This document shows, piece after piece, positions 55,190-64,000 of a stretch of 64,000 bases of DNA. Location: the NCBI RefSeq assembly GCF_023646285.1, contig NZ_JAMOKX010000001.1, positions 352,029 through 416,028 on the forward strand, written 5' to 3'. Made by a program: the position numbers and the translations under genes. Numbering within the stretch: the first letter of the stretch is position 1; every line of letters starts with the position of its first letter. The notes beneath the pieces are model-generated. The model was not told the origin of the DNA. It saw nothing but the letters and a program-made list of their open reading frames with translations, and searched no databases. The stretch is from Helicobacter colisuis. GTDB lineage: Bacteria > Campylobacterota > Campylobacteria > Campylobacterales > Helicobacteraceae.

Positions 55190-56482
55190 ATGCCAAATTT
55201 AACACATAATAATTTTTCACAAGAAACTCTTGCGCTTCATGCTGGATACACTTATGATTCTCAAAGGACGCTTAGTGTTCCTATTTACCAAAATACCGCT
55301 TATAGTTTTGAGAGTTTGCAACAAGCAGCCGCACGATTTGGGCTTCAAGAGCTTGGTAATATCTATTCACGCCTTACTAACCCAACCACAGATATTTTAG
55401 GCGCTAGATTAGCTGCGATTGAGGGAGGAGCCTTTGGCGTCCCGACTTCAAGTGGAAGTGCAGCTATTTTTTATGCGCTTGTTAATCTAGCGCAAAATGG
55501 CGATAATATCGCATTTTCAAATAAAATCTATGGAGGCACACAAACCTTATTAGTGCATACACTCAAAAGATTTGGGATTGAAGCAAGAGTTTTTGATATT
55601 GATGATATTGACAACACTTTAGAAAAAGTTATTGATTCAAAAACAAAAGCTATCTTTTTTGAAAGTCTTTCCAATCCACAAATAGCTATTGCTGATGCAG
55701 AAAAAATCACAAAAATTGCCAAAGCTCACGGGATTGTAAGCATTTGTGATAACACTGTTGCCACTGCATTTTTACACAAACCTTTTGATTATGGTGTTGA
55801 TATTGCTGTTTATAGCCTTAGCAAATATGTGAATGGGCAAGGCAGTGCATTAGGTGGAGCGGTTATTGAGCGTAATGGACTTAATGAACTCATTAAAGAC
55901 AATCCTCGCTATCTACCTTTCAATACTCCAGATGAAAGTTATCACGGGCTTGTGTATGCCTCACTTCCTTTACCTATTTTCTCTATTCGCCTTATTACAG
56001 AATGGCTAAGAAATATCGGAGCAACACTCTCTCCACAAAATGCATGGATTATATTACAAGGATTAGAAACTCTTGAATTAAGAATCCAAAAACATAGTGC
56101 CAATGCACTAGAAGTGGCAAAATTCCTAGAATCTCACCCAAAAGTCAAAAGCGTTAATTACCCTGCATTAAGCAGCAATCCCTATCATCACCTTGTGAAT
56201 AAATATTTTACCAACAACCAATGCAGCGGACTTATTAGCTTTGAATCAGAAAGTTTTGAAGAAGCACAAAAAATCTGCAATGCTCTAGAACTTTTTGCTA
56301 TTGTTGCTAATATCGGAGATTCTAAATCTCTCATTATCCATCCTGCTTCCACCACACATTCACAATTAAGCCAAAAAGAGCTTGATTTAGCAGGAATCAC
56401 ACCTGCTACAATCCGCTTAAGCATCGGATTAGAATCACCGCTTGATTTAATCGCTGATTTAAAACAAGCTTTAGAAAAATAA
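55190..56482 (+). CDS. metY: O-acetylhomoserine sulfhydrylase
   Basis: MetY is a PLP enzyme that replaces the acetyl group of O-acetylhomoserine with sulfur, giving homocysteine in one step. The 430-residue protein shows LALHAGYTYDSQRTLSVPIYQNTAY at the start, SRLTNPTTDILGARLAAIEGG, FFESLSNPQIAIAD, and VDIAVYSLSKYVNGQGSALGG with the PLP Lys near residue 209. SGLISFESE and IHPASTTHSQLS follow. An AAAGGA site precedes ATG. It is first in a four-gene operon with a YeeE-type permease, a TusA-like carrier and metA. Confidence 0.96.
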   Translation: MPNLTHNNFSQETLALHAGYTYDSQRTLSVPIYQNTAYSFESLQQAAARFGLQELGNIYSRLTNPTTDILGARLAAIEGGAFGVPTSSGSAAIFYALVNLAQNGDNIAFSNKIYGGTQTLLVHTLKRFGIEARVFDIDDIDNTLEKVIDSKTKAIFFESLSNPQIAIADAEKITKIAKAHGIVSICDNTVATAFLHKPFDYGVDIAVYSLSKYVNGQGSALGGAVIERNGLNELIKDNPRYLPFNTPDESYHGLVYASLPLPIFSIRLITEWLRNIGATLSPQNAWIILQGLETLELRIQKHSANALEVAKFLESHPKVKSVNYPALSSNPYHHLVNKYFTNNQCSGLISFESESFEEAQKICNALELFAIVANIGDSKSLIIHPASTTHSQLSQKELDLAGITPATIRLSIGLESPLDLIADLKQALEK

Positions 56483-56492
56483 AGGAATGTTT

Positions 56493-57527
56493 ATGTTAAA
56501 TGGAATTATTGTAGGTTTATTGCTCGGCTTTGTTTTACAAAGAGGTCGTTTTTGCGTAGTAGGTGCATACAGAGATGTTTTTCTTAGCAAGAAATTCACT
56601 ATCTTCATTGCACTCTTTATTGTTATAGTGGTGCAAAGTATAGGAGTTTGGGCTCTTAATTCTTTTGGTTATATTTCTATTAAACCACAAGAGTTTTATT
56701 GGCTATCAACCATTATTGGAGGCGTTATTTTTGGATTTGGAATGGTGATTGCCGGAGGTTGTGCTACAGGAACTTGGTATAGAGCTGGGGAAGGCTTAAT
56801 TGGCTCCATTGCTGCTTTATTTTTTTATGCGTTAAGTGCAAGTATTGTAAAATATGGGGCTCTTTTGCCTTTACAAAACAATTTACAAGCTTTTAAAATT
56901 TCTGATGGCACCATTTACCAAAGCTTAGGAATTTCTCCTTGGATTTTAGTGATTACATTGGGAATAATTGTTAGTTTTTTTGTTTTTAAGGAGTTACGCA
57001 AACCACGCCTAAAAATCGCTCGTTTAAAACCTAAAAAAACAGGAATTTCTCACTTATTGTTTGAAAAATCTTGGCACCCATTTATCACAGCTTTATTAGT
57101 TGCTCTAATCGCTATTTTAGCTTGGCCCCTTTCTTCTTTAAGTGGGAGAAATTACGGATTAGGCATCACAACCCCATCGGCTAATTTAATACAATACCTT
57201 ACCACAGGGAATCTTGATTTCATTGATTGGGGAGCATTTTTCGTTCTTGGAATAGCATTAGGCTCTTTTTTGGCTGCTAAATTCTCAGGAGAATTTAAAT
57301 TCCGTCTTCCTGATAAAAAAACTTTAGCTTACTCAAGTATTGGAGGAATCTTAATGGGAATTGGTGCTTCTTTGGCTGGAGGTTGCACAATAGGAAATGG
57401 TTTAGTAGAAACTGCACTTTTTTCTTATAAAGGATGGGTAGCTACTATTTTTTTCTTATTGGGTGCTTATATCGCTACTTTTTTTACTATTATTTTGCCA
57501 TCACGCAGTGTGGCACAAAAATCATAA
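56493..57527 (+). CDS. YeeE/YedE-family sulfur transporter
   Basis: This 344-residue inner-membrane protein of about nine helices belongs to the YeeE/YedE family, whose characterised members import thiosulfate. Three conserved Cys sites are present: LLGFVLQRGRFCVVGAYRD near residue 20, MVIAGGCATGTWYRAGEG near 88 and SLAGGCTIGNGLVETAL near 290. ATG 56487 sits immediately after AGGA, too close for initiation. ATG 56493 has a 6-base spacing and is preferred. It follows metY by 10 bases and precedes the TusA-like gene, matching the known pairing of the permease with a TusA-type partner. Confidence 0.88.
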   Translation: MLNGIIVGLLLGFVLQRGRFCVVGAYRDVFLSKKFTIFIALFIVIVVQSIGVWALNSFGYISIKPQEFYWLSTIIGGVIFGFGMVIAGGCATGTWYRAGEGLIGSIAALFFYALSASIVKYGALLPLQNNLQAFKISDGTIYQSLGISPWILVITLGIIVSFFVFKELRKPRLKIARLKPKKTGISHLLFEKSWHPFITALLVALIAILAWPLSSLSGRNYGLGITTPSANLIQYLTTGNLDFIDWGAFFVLGIALGSFLAAKFSGEFKFRLPDKKTLAYSSIGGILMGIGASLAGGCTIGNGLVETALFSYKGWVATIFFLLGAYIATFFTIILPSRSVAQKS

Positions 57528-57536
57528 GGAGAACGT

Positions 57537-57758
57537 ATGGCAATTTTAGATACTAGAGGAAAGGTATGTCCTTTCCCACTTGTTGATGCAAAAAACTTTA
57601 TTCAAACTTTACAAAGTGGAGAGAAATTAGAAATTCTCTTTGATTGCACACAGGCAACAGAAACAATTCCACAATGGGCTGCAGAAGAAGGTCACGAAGT
57701 AATTGACTTTGAAGCCTTGGGGGATGCAGAATGGACTATTAAACTTATCAAAAAATAA
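57537..57758 (+). CDS. TusA/SirA/YedF-like sulfur carrier protein
   Basis: This 73-residue protein has the TusA-family start LDTRGKVCPFPLVDAKNFI, with the CPxP motif Cys (residue 9 or so) that carries persulfide sulfur. The conserved LEILFDCTQATETIPQWAAEEGHEV follows. An AAGGAGAACGT site precedes ATG. Sitting between a YeeE-type permease and metA, it probably receives sulfur derived from the imported compound and hands it to an acceptor, with MetY as the natural candidate. YedF/TusA relatives are also found in selenium metabolism. Confidence 0.88.
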   Translation: MAILDTRGKVCPFPLVDAKNFIQTLQSGEKLEILFDCTQATETIPQWAAEEGHEVIDFEALGDAEWTIKLIKK

Positions 57759-57767
57759 AGGATAAAT

Positions 57768-58658
57768 ATGCCACTCATTATTCCAGAAGATATTCCTGCC
57801 TTCAAAGCTCTCAAAGAACACGCTTTTATTATGGGTCAAAAAAGGGCAAAATCACAAGATATTCGCCCTTTGGAAGTTTTAATCATTAATCTTATGCCCG
57901 TTAAAATAGAAACTGAAAATCAGATTCTAGCCCTCCTTGCAAACTCCCCCTTGCAAGTTAATATCACCCTACTCTCTACTGCTACTTATATAGGCAAAAA
58001 TACACCAAAATCGCATTTAGATAAATTCTATGTTAATTTTGATTCAATTAAACATAAAAACTTTGATGGAGCTATCGTTACAGGTGCTCCAATTGAACAT
58101 TTAGAGTTTGAGCAAGTAAAATATTGGAGAGAATTAGTAGCGATTATGGATTATTTAAAGCATAATTGTACTAGCACTTTGTATCTATGTTGGGGAGCAA
58201 TGGCAGGACTTTATCACTTTCATAAAATACAAAAAATACCTCTTAAAGAAAAACTTTTTGGCGTCTTTGAACATTTTTGGGTAGAAAAGGATTTGTTACT
58301 CAATGGTTTAGATGAAATAGTAAAAATTCCTCATTCTAGGCATTCAGGCATCAACGAATCTCAAGTTGCGACAAATCCTAATCTAAAGGTTTTATTACAA
58401 GGAAAAGAAAGTGGAATCACTGCCCTTAAAGATAACAAAGATTTCTTTATCTTAGGACACCCAGAATACTCTAAAAACACTTTAGAATCTGAATATCAGA
58501 GGGATTTAAAAAAGGGATTGTCCATTCACAAACCTTTCAACTACTTTGATTCTCAAGAAAATCCCATACTCTCTTGGCGATCTAGCGCAAGTGTCATGTT
58601 TTCAAATTGGTTGAACTTTTCGGTTTATCAAGACACACCTTTTATTTTGGAAAGCTAA
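57768..58658 (+). CDS. metA: Homoserine O-acetyltransferase (MetA family)
   Basis: MetA activates homoserine for sulfur incorporation. The 296-residue protein has [37 protein letters not shown] near residue 103, catalytic Cys in [14 protein letters not shown] near residue 142, and PHSRHSGI and [21 protein letters not shown] with a catalytic His. At the residue that sets acyl-CoA choice (Gly in E. coli, Glu in acetyl-type Bacillus enzymes) it has Glu, in API-E-HLEF, so acetyl-CoA use and O-acetylhomoserine are predicted. That fits MetY in the same operon. Confidence 0.93.
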   Translation: MPLIIPEDIPAFKALKEHAFIMGQKRAKSQDIRPLEVLIINLMPVKIETENQILALLANSPLQVNITLLSTATYIGKNTPKSHLDKFYVNFDSIKHKNFDGAIVTGAPIEHLEFEQVKYWRELVAIMDYLKHNCTSTLYLCWGAMAGLYHFHKIQKIPLKEKLFGVFEHFWVEKDLLLNGLDEIVKIPHSRHSGINESQVATNPNLKVLLQGKESGITALKDNKDFFILGHPEYSKNTLESEYQRDLKKGLSIHKPFNYFDSQENPILSWRSSASVMFSNWLNFSVYQDTPFILES

Positions 58659-59125
58659 GATTCTGGCTTTTCATAATAAGCTATTTTTTTCTTTCTCTCT
58701 TCTAAAGTCTCTTTTCCATTTAATGGATCTTTTAAATAAAAAATATAGAATCTATTTTCATAAAGACTATACACTCTACTCTCCGCTCCATTAATCTGTA
58801 TCACTTTATTGCTAGATAATATGATTTCTCCTGTTTTATTTCCCAAAATAGGCACAAATAAAATCAAACACAAAAAGAATAACACCACATAAAAAATCCG
58901 CGCAATACTCCCAAGCAAAGGAATAATAAATGCAATCCCAAACCCCAAAACCATTAAAACAAAAACAAAGGGATTAAAAACATTGCCAAAGAAAGGATTA
59001 AAGAATTCTCTAATTCCATAATAATTAATATAATTTGCAAAAATCGCTGCCCAAAAAATACAAAATAACAAAAACACCAAACAAACACTCACCAACAAAG
59101 AAGCAATTAGGCTAGAAATTTTCAT
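58655..59125 (-). CDS. Small membrane protein of unknown function
   Basis: Not recognised. The 156-residue protein has about three hydrophobic helices: [20 protein letters not shown] at the N-terminus, [20 protein letters not shown] and [20 protein letters not shown]-terminal soluble part of about 55 residues has several Tyr and Lys residues. It overlaps the metA stop by 4 bases on the opposite strand and is probably translated after the YrdC gene (2 bases apart). Confidence 0.65.
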   Translation of the reverse strand: MKISSLIASLLVSVCLVFLLFCIFWAAIFANYINYYGIREFFNPFFGNVFNPFVFVLMVLGFGIAFIIPLLGSIARIFYVVLFFLCLILFVPILGNKTGEIILSSNKVIQINGAESRVYSLYENRFYIFYLKDPLNGKETLEERKKKIAYYEKPES

Positions 59126-59126
59126 T

Positions 59127-59588
59127 TTACCTCACAATCCTTAGATTATCATTCCCTACTCTAAATATTCTTGAAGCCTTAGAGGATGTAAAACCTCGTT
59201 TATCAATCACCCAAATATCAGCACTCTTCAAAGCAAACTCTAAATCAAAATTTTGCTTATGGGGATTTGCAGAAGTGGAATACAAATAAGGAAAAAAACA
59301 CAAAAATTCACTATGCAAAGAATCTCTTACCACCCTAATCCCCAAAGAATGATCAACTAGTCTATTTTTACCCCTATAAATAAAGGTAGTTTTAGGACTA
59401 TTGCGAATTATTTTTTTATATTTTTGTGGAATCCGCACCAACTCTTTAAGTTTTTGAAAACTCCCTAGCGTTAAAATAACTTTTTGACTAGATTGCCTTC
59501 CTTTTTTGGTATTTAACCTTTTAAAATCCAAACACAACAAACCAGCGGTTGTGTCGCTTTGTGCTAAAAATACACAATCGCTAAACAC
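59127..59588 (-). CDS. YrdC/Sua5/YciO-family protein, short form
   Basis: This 153-residue protein is shaped like the YrdC domain: FLAQSDTTAGLLCLDFKRL (the P-T-D-T-x-Y/A-G-L region), KVILTLGSFQKLKELV, SLGIRVVRD, YLYSTSANPHKQNF (S-T-S-A-N motif), ADIWVIDKRGFTSSKASRIF and a final RIVR. YrdC/Sua5 makes threonylcarbamoyl-AMP for tRNA t6A37. At 153 residues it is shorter than E. coli TsaC (190). It may be the cell's only such enzyme or a paralogue; this window does not show which. It lies 2 bases after carB. Confidence 0.75.
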   Translation of the reverse strand: MFSDCVFLAQSDTTAGLLCLDFKRLNTKKGRQSSQKVILTLGSFQKLKELVRIPQKYKKIIRNSPKTTFIYRGKNRLVDHSLGIRVVRDSLHSEFLCFFPYLYSTSANPHKQNFDLEFALKSADIWVIDKRGFTSSKASRIFRVGNDNLRIVR

Positions 59589-59590
59589 AC

Positions 59591-62500
59591 CTACTCACTT
59601 AGATAGTCTTGGAGTGGCTTTGTAAGATTTGGATTAATCTTTTTAATCTCACTAATAGCGCTAATAGCCACCCTTGCTGCTTCAATAGTTGTAAAATAAG
59701 GGACATTATTGCGCAAAACTTGAGTGCGAATCTTATCGGTGTCATCTTTGCTAGAAGCTTCATCGCTAGTATTAATTGCCAAAGCAATCTCGCCATTTGC
59801 AAGCATATCTCCGATATTAGGGCGCCCTTCACTAATTTTTAGCGCCTCCTCACAAGCAATACCTTGTTTGCGAATCTCTTGAGAAGTCCCTTTTGTTGCA
59901 CAAATTTCAAATCCAAGCCCCTCAAGCTCTCTTGCTAGATCACCTGCTTGAGACTTATCAAGACTTCTTAGAGAAATAAACACCTTACCCCCAGTAGGAA
60001 TGGGATTCTTACTTGCCATTTGGCTTTTAGCAAAGCTTACTCCAAAACTCTCACTAATTCCCATAACTTCCCCTGTAGATCGCATCTCTGGACCCAAAAC
60101 CATAACTGCTCCACTTAACTTACTAAAAGGAAACACCGATTCTTTGACTGCAATGTGCTTTGGCTTTTTGGGCTTATATAATCCATCTTTAAACTCTACT
60201 TTTTTATGCTCATCATAAAACTCTAAAGCGGCTTTTAAGTCTTTATTAATCATCACATGAGTTGCGACTTTAGCTAATGGAATCCCTGTGGCTTTGGAGA
60301 CAAAAGGCACGGTGCGTGAGGCTCTAGGATTAACTTCAATCAAATAAAGTGTTCCTTCAAAAATTGCATATTGGGTATTCATAAGCCCAACCACGCCAAG
60401 ATTCTTAGCAATTTTAGCTGTCGTTTCTTCAATCTCTTTTATTTTTTCTTTAGAAATGCTAATAGTTGGAATCGAACACGCCGAATCACCACTATGTATC
60501 CCTGCTTCTTCAATATGTTGCATAATACCTGCAATATAAACATCCTTGCCATCACAAATCGTATCTACATCAAGCTCTAAAGCATTATTTAAAAACTTGT
60601 CAATTAGCACTGGAGAATCTTCACTTACACTCACTGCCTCACTCATATAGTTTTTTAATTCTACTACATTATAAACAATACGCATAGCGCGCCCACCAAG
60701 CACATAGCTTGGGCGGACAAGCACAGGGAATCCAATATCTTGTGCGATTTCTATTGCTTCTTCTTTGGTGAAAGCTGTGCCGTTTTTAGGCTGTAAAAGT
60801 CCATTTTCTTCTACAAATTTTGCAAATTTCTCTCTATCTTCTGCGATATCAATTGTTTTTGCACTCGTTCCAATGATTTTTGCCCCAATGGTTGTTAGCT
60901 TTTTGGCGAGTTTGAGTGGTGTTTGTCCGCCAAAATGCACAATCACGCCATCAGGCTTTTCTCTTTCAATCACGCTACGCACACATTCAAAGGTAATGGG
61001 TTCAAAATACAAGACATCACTTGTATCATAGTCTGTACTTACCGTCTCTGGATTGCAGTTATACATAATGCTTTGTATGCCCATATCTTTGAGGGCAAAA
61101 CTTGCATGCACACAACAATAATCAAACTCAATGCCTTGACCGATTCGATTTGGTCCGCCACCGATAATTAAAACTTTTTTTTGTGCATTTTGGTCTAGAT
61201 TGTCTCGTGGGTTAGAATCTACAAAGGATTGTGCGTTAAAAGGCATTGTGCCATACAAATACGCTGTTTGTGTGCTAAATTCTGCCGCACAGGTATCTAC
61301 TTCATTATAATGTAACTGCACTTGCAATCTTTGTCGCAATGCATATATGTCTTCTTCTCGTAATTCTAAGCCCTCATTTTTATTGATGAGGAATGCCAAC
61401 ATTTTATCGCTAAAGCCATATTGCTTGGTGAGTGCTAAAAACTCTGAATCTTGCAAGGATTCAAAAGAGATTTGCTTCTCTAATGCAATAATTTCTGCAA
61501 TTTGGTGTAAGAAATATGGATCGATTTTGCACCATTCATGAATTTCTTCCACGCTTATATCATTACGTAATGCCTCTGCAATATACAAAAGCCTATGAGC
61601 ATTCGGGCGACGCACTTCCCTTTGAATCTCGCTTAGATCGTTGCTGATTGGATTAAATCCAAAGATTCCTGTCTCTAAGCTACAGAGGGCTTTTTGCAAG
61701 GATTCTTTGAAACTCACACCAATTGCCATAACTTCCCCAATGGATTTCATAGAGGTGGTGAGTGTTGAATCTGCTTGTGGGAATTTTTCAAAGGTAAAGC
61801 GTGGGATTTTTGTTACAATATAATCAATGCTAGGTTCAAAACTCGCAGGTGTGCCCGTGATGTCGTTTTTAATTTCATCAAGCGTATAGCCTACCGCAAG
61901 CAATGTCGCAACTTTGGCAATTGGATAGCCTGTGGCTTTGGAGGCTAGAGCAGAGCTTCTAGAAACGCGTGGATTCATCTCAATAACCGTCATTCTACCG
62001 GTTTTTGGATTGATAGCAAATTGCACATTGCTTCCGCCTGTATCTACTCCAATTTCTCGCAAGATTTTAAAACTTGCATCACGCATTCGTTGGTATTCTT
62101 TGTCTGTAAGTGTAAGAGCAGGGGCGATCGTGATAGAATCTCCTGTATGCACACCCATAGGATCTAAATTTTCTATGCTACACACGATAATGCAGTTATC
62201 GCTTTTATCGCGTATTACTTCCATTTCAAATTCTTTCCAACCAAGTAGCGATTCTTCAATCAAAATTTCACTAATTGGGCTTGTATCTAAGCCATTTTGT
62301 GCAAGCGTTTTAAATTCATCAATATTATATGCCACGCCACTACCGCCACCAGCAAGGGTAAAACTTGCACGAATAATAAGTGGGAATCCTATTTCTTTGG
62401 CTGCTTCAAGTGCTTCTTCTATGGTGTAGGCATAGCGAGATTTTGGTAAATCCATACCGATTTTTAGCATTGCTTCTTTGAAAGCCTGTCTATCTTCACC

Positions 62501-62869
62501 CTTTTTAATCGCACTAGGATTTGCACCCAAAAATTTTACACCCTCTAGCATACCTTTTTCATACATACTCATCGCGACATTTAGTGCGGTTTGCCCACCC
62601 ATAGTAGGCAAAATAGCATCAACTTTTTCTTGTTTGATAATATTGGCAATCACTTCTTCGGTAATGGGTTCGATATAGGTGCGATCAGCAAGATTTGGAT
62701 CAGTCATAATGGTTGCAGGATTAGAGTTTATAAGCACCACGCGATAGCCAAGCTTTTTGAGTGTTTTGGCTGCTTGTGTGCCAGAATAATCGAACTCACA
62801 CGCTTGTCCAATGACAATGGGTCCTGAACCGATGAGTAAAATAGTTTTAATATCATTTCGTTTTGGCAT
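59591..62869 (-). CDS. carB: Carbamoyl-phosphate synthase large subunit
   Basis: CarB uses glutamine-derived ammonia, bicarbonate and two ATP to make carbamoyl phosphate for arginine and pyrimidines. The 1092-residue protein shows two homologous halves. Each half has an ATP-grasp domain with [22 protein letters not shown] starts (second copy [19 protein letters not shown] near residue 575), and paired [17 protein letters not shown] and [17 protein letters not shown] loops. A C-terminal MGS-like allosteric domain contains [14 protein letters not shown]. No carA is seen in this window. Confidence 0.97.
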   Translation of the reverse strand: MPKRNDIKTILLIGSGPIVIGQACEFDYSGTQAAKTLKKLGYRVVLINSNPATIMTDPNLADRTYIEPITEEVIANIIKQEKVDAILPTMGGQTALNVAMSMYEKGMLEGVKFLGANPSAIKKGEDRQAFKEAMLKIGMDLPKSRYAYTIEEALEAAKEIGFPLIIRASFTLAGGGSGVAYNIDEFKTLAQNGLDTSPISEILIEESLLGWKEFEMEVIRDKSDNCIIVCSIENLDPMGVHTGDSITIAPALTLTDKEYQRMRDASFKILREIGVDTGGSNVQFAINPKTGRMTVIEMNPRVSRSSALASKATGYPIAKVATLLAVGYTLDEIKNDITGTPASFEPSIDYIVTKIPRFTFEKFPQADSTLTTSMKSIGEVMAIGVSFKESLQKALCSLETGIFGFNPISNDLSEIQREVRRPNAHRLLYIAEALRNDISVEEIHEWCKIDPYFLHQIAEIIALEKQISFESLQDSEFLALTKQYGFSDKMLAFLINKNEGLELREEDIYALRQRLQVQLHYNEVDTCAAEFSTQTAYLYGTMPFNAQSFVDSNPRDNLDQNAQKKVLIIGGGPNRIGQGIEFDYCCVHASFALKDMGIQSIMYNCNPETVSTDYDTSDVLYFEPITFECVRSVIEREKPDGVIVHFGGQTPLKLAKKLTTIGAKIIGTSAKTIDIAEDREKFAKFVEENGLLQPKNGTAFTKEEAIEIAQDIGFPVLVRPSYVLGGRAMRIVYNVVELKNYMSEAVSVSEDSPVLIDKFLNNALELDVDTICDGKDVYIAGIMQHIEEAGIHSGDSACSIPTISISKEKIKEIEETTAKIAKNLGVVGLMNTQYAIFEGTLYLIEVNPRASRTVPFVSKATGIPLAKVATHVMINKDLKAALEFYDEHKKVEFKDGLYKPKKPKHIAVKESVFPFSKLSGAVMVLGPEMRSTGEVMGISESFGVSFAKSQMASKNPIPTGGKVFISLRSLDKSQAGDLARELEGLGFEICATKGTSQEIRKQGIACEEALKISEGRPNIGDMLANGEIALAINTSDEASSKDDTDKIRTQVLRNNVPYFTTIEAARVAISAISEIKKINPNLTKPLQDYLSE

Positions 62870-62943
62870 AAAAAATCCTTCCTACTTTTTGAAAATTAAT
62901 GTGACAAATTACCACTTATGCTTACTTAAAGATTCTAAAAACT

Positions 62944-63567
62944 TCATTGTTCCCATTTTTGCATTACCAAATCAATGGGATACAAACTTGCCCTACAAAA
63001 AGCCACTTTAGCAATGCAAACCAAAGTTTTAGCTGATTCTTCTAAATTTTCATTTATTACTAAATAATCAAATTTATCAAGCTTTTTGACCTCTCCTGCT
63101 GCATTTTCTAAACGCCTTTTAATGATTTCATTCTCATCACTCCCTCTAACTCCCAAACGCTCTTCTAAAATCTTTTTGCTATTGGTAGTCACAAAAACAC
63201 TTGTTGTATGATTAGGAAAAGCTTTTTTGATATTTTCTTGCCCCTGCACATCTACATCAAAAATGACCAACTTGCCCTGCTCTAAGGCTTCTAAAATAGG
63301 CATTTTAGAAGTGCCATAATAATTCCCATGCACCAAAGCCCATTCTAAAAAATTATTCTCTTGAATGTTTTTTTGAAACTCCTCTTTAGAAATAAAATGA
63401 TAATGGACACCCTCTTCTTCGCCTTTTCGCTTTTCTCTTGTTGTAGATGAAATTGAAAAATAATGCCTTGGAAATTCTTTTGCTAAAGCCTTATAAAGCG
63501 AACTCTTACCAGCTCCACTTGGTCCTGATAAAATTAAAATGGCTCCTTTTAGTTTAATTTCTTCCAT
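62944..63567 (-). CDS. gmk: Guanylate kinase
   Basis: Gmk phosphorylates GMP to GDP. The 207-residue protein has the P-loop ILILSGPSGAGKSSLYKAL near residue 10, FSISSTTREKRKGEEEGVHYHFI (GMP-binding), FLEWALVHGNYYGTS and VIFDVDVQGQENI. It directly follows the ChePep-like gene with no gap, as gmk (HP0321) does with HP0322 in H. pylori. Confidence 0.97.
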   Translation of the reverse strand: MEEIKLKGAILILSGPSGAGKSSLYKALAKEFPRHYFSISSTTREKRKGEEEGVHYHFISKEEFQKNIQENNFLEWALVHGNYYGTSKMPILEALEQGKLVIFDVDVQGQENIKKAFPNHTTSVFVTTNSKKILEERLGVRGSDENEIIKRRLENAAGEVKKLDKFDYLVINENLEESAKTLVCIAKVAFCRASLYPIDLVMQKWEQ

Positions 63568-64000
63568 TTAATCTTCTTTTTTAGGAAATTGAATGCTAAT
63601 ATTAATGGTAGCGCCACTTAAAAGCTCTTTTAAACTCTGTGTTTGCAAAGTCTGCAAAGCACCTATCAATGAATCTAACGAATTAATTTGCACATTACTT
63701 GGCAAAGCTACTTCTTTGGCTTCTTCTTTTGGCACAATAGATGCTATATTAGGTTCTTTTGCAATAGGCTCACCTAAAGCCTCACTCATTGCTTCTAAGC
63801 TTAGAGAATCAAATTCCCCTAAGTCTTCTGTTTCTTTCAAATCTTCTACTTCAAGATATTCTGAAATATCCGCGGGGGCTGATTCTTGAGATTCTTGAGA
63901 TTCTTGAGATTCTTGAGATTCTTGAGATTCTTGAGATTCTTGAGATTCTTGAGATTCTTGAGATTCTTGAGATTCTTGAGATTCTTGAGATTCTTGAGAT
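63568..64000 (-). CDS. ChePep-like (poly-E-rich) protein, C-terminal part; 5' end outside window
   Basis: The minus-strand frame is open from the window edge to the stop at 63568. The last 90 residues read DLGEFDSLSLEAMSEALGEP, then a central KEEAKEV linker, and end in LDSLIGALQTLQTQSLKELLSG followed by a short basic tail. Upstream (from 63881) it consists of repeated Ser-Gln-Glu tripeptides, preceded by an Asp/Glu-rich link. In H. pylori the gene beside gmk (HP0322) encodes ChePep, a polar chemotaxis regulator with an N-terminal receiver, Glu-rich repeats and a conserved C-terminal end. Position and composition make this a likely orthologue. An internal ATG at 63840 is not the true start. 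The receiver domain, if present, lies outside. Confidence 0.65.
   Translation of the reverse strand, partial: SQESQESQESQESQESQESQESQESQESQESQESQESQESAPADISEYLEVEDLKETEDLGEFDSLSLEAMSEALGEPIAKEPNIASIVPKEEAKEVALPSNVQINSLDSLIGALQTLQTQSLKELLSGATINISIQFPKKED
63881..64000. repeat. 9-bp coding tandem repeat (Ser-Gln-Glu)n
   Basis: The plus strand reads GATTCTTGA repeated about 13.3 times without visible variation up to the window end, so the total copy number is unknown. On the coding (minus) strand it is in-frame TCTCAAGAA, giving Ser-Gln-Glu. Because the unit is a multiple of three, copy-number changes alter protein length without a frameshift. Confidence 0.97.

Noticed and set aside
61932..62429. 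165-residue open frame on the plus strand
   Set aside because: It is antisense to the strongly conserved carB and has no independent coding signs.
63881..64000. CRISPR-like direct repeats at the window end
   Set aside because: The unit is 9 bp with no spacers and is in frame with a coding sequence (Ser-Gln-Glu), so it is a coding minisatellite.

Overview
This is a dense, AT-rich bacterial chromosome segment from an epsilonproteobacterium (Campylobacterota), almost certainly a Helicobacter. Many gene blocks keep orders I recall from H. pylori: aroQ-pepQ-folK-flhF-flhG-HP1033-like-fliA-fliM-fliY, hemC-fxsA-proS-hemA-isoprenyl synthase-HP0241-like-HP0242-like, murA-HP0647-like-galU, trxA/trxB, and gmk next to the ChePep-like poly-E-rich gene. 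A selenocysteine-containing selD, low GC and the absence of H. pylori-specific genes fit an enterohepatic species such as the H. canadensis/H. pullorum group. That species-level placement is inference.

Layout. 1-9 kb: the 3' end of a KefB-type antiporter, a TSUP permease, selD (in-frame UGA plus an N-terminal frame break), gpmI, mraY-murD, and a LysR regulator divergent from a YeiH-type permease. 9-22 kb: a rhodanese, rsmD, the aroQ-to-fliY flagellar and housekeeping run, then radA, ftsY, a TlpA-like lipoprotein and a secreted DUF3298-like protein. 22-25.7 kb: four tRNAs (Gly, Leu, Cys, Ser) followed by a visibly decaying island with HxlR-MdaB intact, broken ygiN-like and alcohol-dehydrogenase-like genes, an hsdR fragment joined to the latter on the opposite strand, and a broken NHL/beta-propeller gene. 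25.7-38.3 kb: fluC, the hemC-to-hisD block, a large soluble double-Cache protein, a YqiA esterase, tpx, a glycan-enzyme-like remnant and ribBA with a degenerate GTP cyclohydrolase half. 38.5-52.9 kb: tRNA-Gln and initiator tRNA-Met, then a long minus-strand series of envelope, proteolysis, purine, lysine, thioredoxin and flagellar genes. 53-64 kb: gpsA, asparaginase, a four-gene sulfur/methionine operon (metY, yeeE-type permease, tusA-like carrier, metA), a YrdC-family protein, carB, gmk and the 3' part of a ChePep-like gene carrying a 9-bp (Ser-Gln-Glu) repeat tract that runs off the window.

How the genes work together. The most system-like feature is the metY-yeeE-tusA-metA operon. It contains an activating enzyme (MetA, with a Glu at the position linked to acetyl-CoA use), the sulfhydrylase that uses its product (MetY), a permease of the thiosulfate-uptake family and a CPxP sulfur carrier. 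Together these could form a self-contained route from imported sulfur to homocysteine. The second highlight is SelD, itself a selenoprotein with a well-placed bSECIS-like hairpin. Its only sensible ATG is in a different frame, and that frame meets the main one exactly at an A AAA AAT slippery heptamer. No rRNA, CRISPR array, complete insertion sequence or prophage was seen.
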